DNA of 64,000 nt from Clostridium tagluense (GTDB taxonomy: Bacteria; Bacillota; Clostridia; Clostridiales; Clostridiaceae): contig NZ_BHYK01000002.1 of assembly GCF_003865095.1 (NCBI RefSeq), positions 30,705 to 94,704 on the forward strand, read 5' to 3'. Positions 24,847-34,400 of the stretch are shown piece by piece. Positions within the stretch are counted from its first letter, which is position 1; each line of letters begins with the position of its first letter. A model generated the notes under the pieces. That model ran no database searches, had not been told where the DNA came from, and saw only the letters and a program-made list of their open reading frames with translations. The position numbers and the translations under genes were made by a program.

Positions 24847-27800
24847 TAAATAGGGTCAATATTTAACACAGTTTTTTGAGGAAAAGGAGAAGTTTTAGAA
24901 CGGGTAGTTATAACAAAGTCGTACCGTGTTCCCAGTTGTGATTTTATTGGTATAGTTGCAGTAATTGTTATTGTTTTAATAGTTTCTGGGGCCACATTTT
25001 TCAGTATTTCTAAGTCAGCAGAATAAGCAGTGTTAGCTAGAATATCTGCAATTTTAGTATTGTTTATGCTAAGTGTATAGGGAAGGGCTACTGGCTTAAT
25101 TTCTAAAGTATAATCATCATATCCTCCACCAGTATTTTGAAAAACATTTATTATTGTTGCTATATATCCTGGTTTGGTTACCTGAAAAGAGGTTGAATCG
25201 TCTATCTTATTATAAGACATCGGTAAAAGGGATACTCCAGGAGATAAACTAAGGGCAATTGCATTGCTCTTCTCACCGCTATATAGTTTTGTAGAAATAT
25301 CATTATAATATTGCACCGCCGCTGCCTGAGTTGTTATGGCAATGCCTGATTTAAGATTGGATAATGGAGCTACTGTAAAAGAAATTAGTCCTGAAACACC
25401 CTTATCTAAACTTGGTATTAACATAACTATTTTTTTATTCACACTATCATAGCTTGCTGTGCATAGCAGTGTGGTATTAATAGAAGTAAAGGGAAAATTG
25501 CTGCTTAACGGTATATCAACTTTACCATTCACTAAAGCAATAGAGCTATTATTAGAAAATACTAAAGTAAATTGAATAATGGAATTAGTATTTATTGGTC
25601 CACTTTGGTTATATATTATAGAGGTAGTAAGATCCTTGGCACTTAAATTTAGAACTATATTAGGGTGATTTATTGTCACAGAAAGATTTTTACTTATGGT
25701 AAGGTAAGATCCACTTAACTTTTGTTTATATAGAACTTGATAATTGTTTGTCTGCACTGAGGTTGTAACTCCAATGGATTTATTAGAATTTGTGATTTTA
25801 CAATTTAAAATATAGGTTAATGTTTTTGCATCTTTTAGTGCATCTATAAATCCTTCGCTAGGAAAGGTCACTGAATTTCCTGATACAGTGGGTGTTATCA
25901 CTATACCATTTCTGTAGGCGGGTCCTGTATAAATCTGCCCACCGCTTGGCAAGATATCTTTTACGTAAGCATCATAAACTACAGTTCCTTGTGGAATGGT
26001 CACTGTAATAGTATAGGTAATAGTAGAATTAACCTTAAATAGAGAGGAATTATTTGATTTTGTTAAGATAATATTGGGAGAATATATTGTAACTGAAGCA
26101 CTTTTATTCTGATTGGTATATTGATAGCTCAATGGATTATCTAGCTGAGAATAGGGATTGGTATTTGCTGCTGTAGTTAGGATAGTAAGGCCTGGTGCAA
26201 GAGTATTATTTATAGTTACACTATAATTTAATGTTAAGATTTGTCCAGGAGCCAATTTATCTATATTTAATTGTATTCCTTTTTCATCAATATAGGGATT
26301 TCTATAGCTCCCTGTTCCAGTAACATTAATAGAACTTTGATTAACGGTAAACCACTCAGATAAGCTGTCGCTTAGCTGAAAATTAAAGGCGTCAGTTTCT
26401 GTTCCTAAAGTATTAGTATTTGTTATCTTAACAGTGTATGAATAAATCTCTCCAGCCTTTACCCCAGATGAATTTATTCCGGTGATAGATTTTGTAAGTT
26501 GTATATTTGGAATCCCTATATTTATCAAAACTTGTGTTCTTGCGCTATAGCCAAATCCATCTGTATTACTTCCACTAAGCTTAAATAAATTATTATTTTG
26601 ACTTGATGACCCAAGTATGAATATTGGAACTTTAAAAGTAATTGTACTCAAAGATTTTCCAGGAATATCTCCGTAATTAAAGTCCACCCCATGGGGCTCA
26701 ATTAATTGTGGGGAAAGTCCATAAGGTTTATATCCAGTATAGGTATATATAAGTCCATCAATAGGGTCCGCAGAAAGCGGGAAAAAATCATCTAAATAGA
26801 CTTGTTTTTGAATTGCAGATAAGGTGCTGGCATCGTAAGTTAATTTATATTCTGCAAAATCACCGGGAGCCAGAGCATTAAAAGTTTTTGCAGTGCCATT
26901 TTCATAGTATCCTTTTAAAAAAGTTTTTGTTATTTTCCCAAGGCCAATACTAGAGCTTGCAGAGGCACTATCTGTAACTATAATTAAAAGTTGAATCAAT
27001 GTTCCAGAAATACTTGCAATAGACACAAAGCTATCAAAAGCTACCACTGGTAATGGGATAGAACCAATCAACTTATATCTATAATAACTATCCACTTTAG
27101 CATTTATGGTCACAGTATTTTGAGAGTTTCTCATAGCCAATGGAAAATTATAAATTAATTCATAACCTTTTAGGGTTGGATTATCAATTACAGATGTAGG
27201 AGTTACAGAACTTGAAACAAAGCTAATTCCATCTGGTAGTATATATTTAACAGAAATATTTTGAATATCATAATATTGACATACAGAGTATACATAACTA
27301 TATTGAATACTTTGAAGTACATCGGTGGTAACTTTATTAACTGTTGTAGTAATAATTAGATCCATTGCATAAAAAGTTACACTATTCTCTACAATATCTT
27401 CTGATGAAGCCATATTGACAATAAGCTTAAAGGCAGTACCATGATAAATTAGATTTCCGGTATTATTATTATATTTATTCCATGCTGCATAATTAAAGCT
27501 CACTGAAGTATTACTACCTACTGACAATGCTATTGCACCAAAATAAATTTGAGTATATAATTTGTCATTAATAAGAACTGTACTAATAGTGGGATTTTTT
27601 AAAAGATTAGCATCTGTGCCAGAACTAGATATATTACCTATATATCTTATTCCATCTGGAATAAGTATATTTATATTTACAAGAGACGAACTAATAGTGT
27701 TATTAACGAAAGTGTTATTTGCTGTATAAACTTTAGAATAGTCATTTAATAAGACTGTAGTTCCTGCTCCTTTTAATACTTTCCCAGAAGTCCCAATTGA

Positions 27801-28256
27801 GCATGAAAATCTTACGGCCTTAAAACTCATGATAACTCCATTAGTAATCCTCTGATTTCCAATATCGTAATTTCCCCTAGGCATTGTGTCTACCTGACAA
27901 GTTACAGTAAATCCATTGAAAATATATCCAAAGGGAATGGTTGTTCCACTTTTAAATTTTGTGCCTGCCTTTACAGTAACATTAAAAGAATAACTAATCT
28001 CTAAAGGAGCTAAGTCCTTTAAATTTATCCAGGAATAAGAATAACCACCGTCAGAATTTTTTACTGAGGATGTTATGCTTTGGGTGGCAGTACTTACAGT
28101 CATTCCATCTGGTGTAGTTATAAATATACTTAAATTATATAATTTTATACTTGAGCTGAGATTCTTAATACTTATTATAAAATTGGTTGTCCCACCTAAA
28201 ATAAGTGGAACATTTTCTGTTTTATCTATAGAAACATTTAAAATGTCTGAAGTCAT
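24846..28256 (-). CDS. Large DUF11-type repeat protein, probable spore-surface scaffold
   Basis: 1136 aa, no signal peptide, no membrane anchor, no sorting motif. It is built of tandem beta-sandwich modules of roughly 120-140 aa resembling DUF11/conserved-repeat domains. Recurring motifs are the module start (NIILTKSNNSSLFKVNSTITYTI, NIQLTKSITGINSSGVKAGEIYSYTV) and the late FT(N/V) strand followed by SNAIALSL-type ends. It is Ser/Thr/Asn-rich, so potentially glycosylated. The gene is divergent from the 2692-aa repeat gene across 192 bp that holds one sigma-K-like promoter for each direction. A role in the outer spore layer is inferred from the promoters, absence of export signal and neighbours. 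Confidence 0.8.
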   Translation of the reverse strand: MTSDILNVSIDKTENVPLILGGTTNFIISIKNLSSSIKLYNLSIFITTPDGMTVSTATQSITSSVKNSDGGYSYSWINLKDLAPLEISYSFNVTVKAGTKFKSGTTIPFGYIFNGFTVTCQVDTMPRGNYDIGNQRITNGVIMSFKAVRFSCSIGTSGKVLKGAGTTVLLNDYSKVYTANNTFVNNTISSSLVNINILIPDGIRYIGNISSSGTDANLLKNPTISTVLINDKLYTQIYFGAIALSVGSNTSVSFNYAAWNKYNNNTGNLIYHGTAFKLIVNMASSEDIVENSVTFYAMDLIITTTVNKVTTDVLQSIQYSYVYSVCQYYDIQNISVKYILPDGISFVSSSVTPTSVIDNPTLKGYELIYNFPLAMRNSQNTVTINAKVDSYYRYKLIGSIPLPVVAFDSFVSIASISGTLIQLLIIVTDSASASSSIGLGKITKTFLKGYYENGTAKTFNALAPGDFAEYKLTYDASTLSAIQKQVYLDDFFPLSADPIDGLIYTYTGYKPYGLSPQLIEPHGVDFNYGDIPGKSLSTITFKVPIFILGSSSQNNNLFKLSGSNTDGFGYSARTQVLINIGIPNIQLTKSITGINSSGVKAGEIYSYTVKITNTNTLGTETDAFNFQLSDSLSEWFTVNQSSINVTGTGSYRNPYIDEKGIQLNIDKLAPGQILTLNYSVTINNTLAPGLTILTTAANTNPYSQLDNPLSYQYTNQNKSASVTIYSPNIILTKSNNSSLFKVNSTITYTITVTIPQGTVVYDAYVKDILPSGGQIYTGPAYRNGIVITPTVSGNSVTFPSEGFIDALKDAKTLTYILNCKITNSNKSIGVTTSVQTNNYQVLYKQKLSGSYLTISKNLSVTINHPNIVLNLSAKDLTTSIIYNQSGPINTNSIIQFTLVFSNNSSIALVNGKVDIPLSSNFPFTSINTTLLCTASYDSVNKKIVMLIPSLDKGVSGLISFTVAPLSNLKSGIAITTQAAAVQYYNDISTKLYSGEKSNAIALSLSPGVSLLPMSYNKIDDSTSFQVTKPGYIATIINVFQNTGGGYDDYTLEIKPVALPYTLSINNTKIADILANTAYSADLEILKNVAPETIKTITITATIPIKSQLGTRYDFVITTRSKTSPFPQKTVLNIDPI

Positions 28257-28296
28257 AATATCTCTCCTTAATTGTATAATACTCTTAGCTTACATA

Positions 28297-28324
28297 TAAT
28301 ATATTCTGAGATGTTAGTTACTGT
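28297..28324 (-). promoter_or_regulatory. Weak sigma-K-like promoter
   Basis: Minus strand: AC (28324-28323), 17 nt spacer, AATATATTA (28305-28297), one change from consensus (A for C). It lies about 41 nt before the start at 28256. Confidence 0.35.
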
Positions 28325-28345
28325 TCAAGATTTTTCTTTCATGTA

Positions 28346-28372
28346 ACTATTTAAACAAGTCTTCATAAAATA
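28346..28372 (+). promoter_or_regulatory. Sigma-K-like promoter for the giant repeat gene
   Basis: AC at 28346-28347, 16 nt spacer, CATAAAATA at 28364-28372, a full match. It lies 77 nt before the TTG start at 28449. Confidence 0.6.
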
Positions 28373-28448
28373 GTATTGAGTAAATAGAAACTATTCAATA
28401 TTATTTATCATGATTTTATTGCAATGATAATAGAGGAGGCTAACCAAA

Positions 28449-31400
28449 TTGTCACTAATCAACCGTTTCTCAGCCATTGATAAGGCCATTATAAATGCTA
28501 CTGGTAATAGCTTAGTAATTTGCGGTGACTCATCAACTATAGATGATAATACCTCAGATATGATAACTGTTGCTGGTACCACTACAAGAAATTGGGCTTC
28601 TGCAGGTAGTTCTTCGAATATAAGTATACTTGAAAATAGCACCATACTTTATGCAGAATTAATATGGTATTCTACTGTAAAATCTGATGTTCCAGGCTCT
28701 TTAGATTTGAGAAGTATACAAGATAACCCTATAACCTTTATTACTCCACTGGGGGTAAATCAGATTTCTCCACAAAACACAGATAGCTTTACAGATGCAT
28801 CGGGTAATATAGATAGATTTAGAAGTACAGATGTAACAAATATAATTAAAACTTCTTTAGGTGGAATCTATACTGTTTCAGCTGTTCCAACTAGTATTCC
28901 AGCTACAGGTTTATCCTCTACTAGGGCCGGTTGGACATTAACGGTCATTTACCGAAATGATGTTTTTAATCCTAAGAAAATACTTTTTTTATCTGGTATA
29001 GGACCTGCTACTAACAGTACTCCCCTTCAAACAACCATTACAGGATTTAGCACTTCTAGCGATGAAAGTGACCTCAAGGGTAATATAATTTTTGCTTGTG
29101 CTAATGGACAGCCACTTAATGGAGTAGAAATTTTGAAAATAGGTCCATCCTTCGCCAATTTAACAATAGAGGGAAATCTTGTTGGCGTACCAAATCCTAA
29201 TCCGGGAACTGCTCCAAATAATCCTTATAATAGCTTTTTTCCAGGACAAATTAATGTCTGTAATCCACTAGATCCCAATGTGGGACTCATAAATATTAGT
29301 GGTACGAATGGTACTGTAAATCATGATGGATTTGTTCCAACCCAAGTAACAGGAGCAAGAAATAAGTGGGATTTAACAAATATAAACTTTAGTAATTCAT
29401 TAGTTACAAATCAGAATCAGTTAGCAATTCAATTATCGGAAAGTGGAACTATTGATGGTGTTATGATTCTTGAGGCGGGCACATCTGTTAATGCAGTAGC
29501 TCCTGATATTACCGTTGATTTTAATGTTTTTGATCCCGATGACCATACCTCCAATAAAGTTTTAGTTGGAGAGCAACTAGTATATTCAGCTAAGATTAAA
29601 AATAGTGGTAAGATTGCTGCAGATAACTTCATTTTTTCAACAATATTAGACCCTAGTTGCTCTTATATTCCAAACTCACTCACAGTGAATGGAGTAGAAA
29701 TTCCTGGAGCTAATGTAACACTTGGTGTTAATCTAGGCACTATTGAACCAACTGGAGTTGCAAATGTTCTTTTTTCAGTAAGAGTAAATTCACTACCACT
29801 AAGTAAAACTATAAATGGGTTTATAGACTATCAATATTCATTTGTCTCTGGCTCTGGTTCACCTTCCACAACAAATTATGGAACCTCAAAAATTATAACT
29901 ATAAATGCAAATACAGCCCTACTGTCTGTAATAAAAACTGCTTCTTCTCAAACTTCTTTAGTGGGAGGAAGAATAAATTATACTGTAGATATAAAAAATA
30001 TTGGTACTGTTCTTGCATCAAAAGTTATATTTCAAGACGTTGTCAGCAAATACTGCTCTTTTGTTATAGGCACAGTATCTATAGATGGAATTTTAAATCC
30101 AACCTTAGATCCTAGCAGTGGATTCACACTTCCTGATATGCCTGTTAATGGTTCTATAAATATAATGTTTTCAGTAGATATTATATCCTTACCTCCATCA
30201 ACAGTAGTTAATAATGAAACTAAAGTTACTTTTGATTTTGGTAATTATGCTAATGATTTTCTTATAACAAAAACTATATTAAGTAATATATTGCCAATTC
30301 AAATTCAATTTATAGATATTGTTGGTAAAAGATGCAATAGTAATGATTATCCCAATATAGGCGATACTGTTAGCTACAACTTAAATTTAACCAATATAGG
30401 AAATATACCAGCTACAAATGTAGAAGTAGTTGAACCTCCTGTATATGGTCAAACCTTTGTAACTGGCACAGTTAAGATAAATGGTATTCCAAAGCCTGCA
30501 CTAAATCCGTTCACGGGCTTTGTAATAGATTCAATCCTCCCAATGCAATCAGATGATATCGAGTATGATATGCTAGTAAATGCTATAAATCCAAATAAAG
30601 TTATAGAAAATATTGCTCAAATACCCTTTAAGTATCAAGTTCAACCAGGATCACCGGAGATAACTTCGGAAAAAGATTCTAATAAAGTAATTACAATTAG
30701 CAATTTCGTTCAAATAAACATTTCAGAAACAGTGGATAAACCTTATGCCACCGTAGGTGATATCCTCTATTACTCAGTAGAATTAACTAATGCAGGAAAT
30801 ATAGATGCTACTAATACTATTTTTCTATCTACAATACAAAATGGAAGCACTTTTATTCCCAATACAGTTGCTATAAATGGAGTTATCCAAACTGGTTTAA
30901 ATCCAAATACTGGTTTTAGTGTAGGAACAATTTGTCCTAATAACACCGTTGTTGTAACCTACCAAGCAAGAGTTATTAACGTGCCTACCCCTAATATTAT
31001 CATTAATTATTCTGAGCTTATTTATTCTTATTTACCAGACCCAAATGGTAGTAGTATCACTACTACAGCCACCAGCAATTCTGTACAAACCGTAATAAAC
31101 ATTATGAGCTTTACCTTTACAAAAACAGTAAACAAAGCTTATGCAGTGGTGGGAGATTTCATGACTTACTCCACCTTTATTGTAAACACGGGGAATGTAG
31201 CCTTAAGAAATGTTAAATTTGGAGACGAACTATCCTTTTATTTAAAATTCTATCCAGAGACAGTTTTTATAAACGGAATTAACTATCCGGGTTATGACGT
31301 TAGAACTGGTTTTATTGTTGGTGATTTAAATCCAGGAGATACTTTTAGAATATCCTTTGGCGTCAGCGTAAATGCAGTTCCTCCTGCAGGTTTTATACCA

Positions 31401-34400
31401 AATACAGCAACAATGATATACACCTATCAGTTAAATTCAAGTACTGAAGTAATAACAGACACTAAGAATTCAAATGAAGTTAAAACAATAATAGTTGATG
31501 GCAATTTAAGCGTAACTAAGTCTGTAAACAAAGCCTATGCTACCATAGGTGATATATTAAACTATTCCTTTAATGTATCAAATATAGGTAATGTGACAGC
31601 TATAAATGCAAGCTTGTTTGATACTATTCCTGTGGGTGCCAGTTTTATGACGGGTTCTGTTGTAATTAATGGAATGTCGAAACCAACCTATGATCCAGGG
31701 CTTGGATTCCCTTTAGGTTCTTTAATTGCAGGTCAAGTGATTTCTTTAAGCTTTAACGCAAGAGTTAATTTTGTGCCATCACCTAATTCAATTATAAATA
31801 ATGGTTCTGTATCGTTTGAATATCTGTTTAATCCATCTGCTCCAGCAATAAATAAGACAATAACTAGTAATAATGTAACTACTGTAATTAATATAGCTAC
31901 AACTACTTTAACGAAAGAGGTTGATAGGGCTTATGGCACTATAGGCGATGTGCTAACCTATACTCTGAAAGCTACTAATACAGGTACTGTGGATCTATAT
32001 AATGTTATATTTAAAGATATTATTCCTGTAGCTGCTACCTTTAATGCAAACTCAGTAGTAATAGATAATGTTGCGCAACCTGGCCTTAATCCTAATATTG
32101 GGTTTAGCATAGTTGATATACCGACCAGCGGAAGCAGAGTTATAACCTTTAAAGCTACTGTAGTAAGTGTTCCAACTCCTAACACTATAATTAATAGTGG
32201 TACACTAGCCTACAATTATAAGATTAATCCAAGTGGAACAGAATTTGCAGGAACTATTACAAGTAATACTGTAACCACAACAATAAATAACGTTTCTGTT
32301 ACAAATACCAAATCTGTTGATAAATTATATGCCACTGTAGGTGATATCCTAACCTATACTTCAGTTATAGTAAATAATGGAAATGTTAATTTGACAAATA
32401 CACTCTTTACAGATTTAATCTTTCCAAGTATTACTTTCCAGACAGGATCTGTAAAGATTAATGGGCAGACTCAGGCAAATTTAAATCCGGTTACAGGTTT
32501 CACACTAGGAACAATAATTCCTGCTCAATCAATTTCTGTGGAATTTAAGGTTACCGTAAGTAATGTACCACCTGATGGATTCGTAACAAACTATTCTTCT
32601 CTAGCTTATCAGTATAGTATAGACCCATTAGGAACACCAATCATGGGTAATATAAACAGTAATACTGTAAACACCTATATTAACCTAGGAAATTTAACCA
32701 TTACTAAAGCTGCTGACAGAAATTTTGCAAGAAGAACAGACATTGTAAAATATAGTTTCTTAATAACCAATACAGGAAACACAATATTACGAAATATATC
32801 CTTTATTGATCTTATTCAAGCTGATTCATCCTTTAATGGAGGCTCTGTATATGTAAATGGAATTAATCAACCTACACTTAACCCTGATTCAGGTTTTTTA
32901 TTAAGTGATATAGGTGTTGGCCAATTCACAACTATAGAATTTACGGTTACAGTAAACTCTATACCCCTTAGTGGGAAACTCTTAAATACAGGTACTGTAA
33001 CATTCTCCTATTATGTTGATCCATTAGGTCCAGTAACAACAAAAACTATAACCTCTAATCAGACTTCAGTTACTGTTAATGATACTATTGTTTCTGCAAC
33101 AAAGGCAGTAGATAAAGCTACTGCTAAAATTGGAGATAACCTAGCTTATTCCTTTATTATTAAAAATGAAGGCAATACACCTGCTGTAAGTATGTTGTTT
33201 GAAGATGTGTTAAACAGTAATATTTTCTTTAATATAGGTTCAGTAATTATTAATGGAACTCCTACTCCACTAGCTGATCCAAATCTAGGATTTTCATTAC
33301 CCGATTTAGCGGCTCTTGGAACTAATACTGTTTCCTTTACTGCTAAGGTACTAACTAGACCAATAAATAATATTGTAACTAACTTTGCCAATATCAATTA
33401 TGAATACAAGATTGATCCACAGCAACCATTTATCCCTGTAGCTATAACTACAAATACTGTTATAACCTATATCGCTGCTGGTGAAATTACTGTCACAAAA
33501 TCTGTAGATAAAATTTACGCTACTGTTGGCGACACTATAAATTATACAGTAAATGTAAAGAATACAGGTTCTGTTAATGACACAAATATGAGCTTCAAAG
33601 ATTTAGTTCTTGGAAGTACCTCATTTATAGCTGGATCAGTATCGGTAAATGGAGTAATACAAACTAGTTTTGATCCAAATATTGGGTTCGCATTGCCTGA
33701 TTTAATTCCTACTGCAGTAACCACAATTAGTTTTGCTATTCATGTAGATTCATTACCTGTAAGTGGGAAGGCTATTAACACGGCTGAAGTAACCTTTAGT
33801 TATAAGCTTACTCCAACAGACCCAACAGTAACTATTACTACAAACTCTAATAGTGTAACCACCTTCATTAATTTAGGAAAGCTTGTTCTTACTAAAACCG
33901 TTGATAAAGCTTATGCTACCTTACAGGATATATTGACGTATAATATTAGTATTCAAAATGTGGGAAGTGTAACAACTTCAAATATATTCTTCCAAGATAT
34001 TATTCAAGCAGAAGCGTTATTTAATAGCGGGTCTGTGGTTATAAATGGTGTAAGTAGTCCGACTTTGAATCCTAATACTGGATTTAATTTACCAGATATT
34101 CCACCAACAATAGTAACTACTATTTCCTTCACTGTAACAGTAAAAGCTGTACCACCTAACTCGATTATTTATAACGTTGCAACTGCAAATTATAGCTACT
34201 TTGTTAATCCAAATAATCCAATAATAAATGCATCAGCCAAAAGTAATACCGTTTCAACCCAAATCAATTTAGGTAAACTCACCGTTACTAAAGAGGTAAG
34301 TTTGGTTTATGCAACTATAAATGATACCTTGACTTATACTGTTATTGTAACAAATTCTGGAAATGTGCCTGCAACTTCTGTGAACTTCAGAGATGTTATT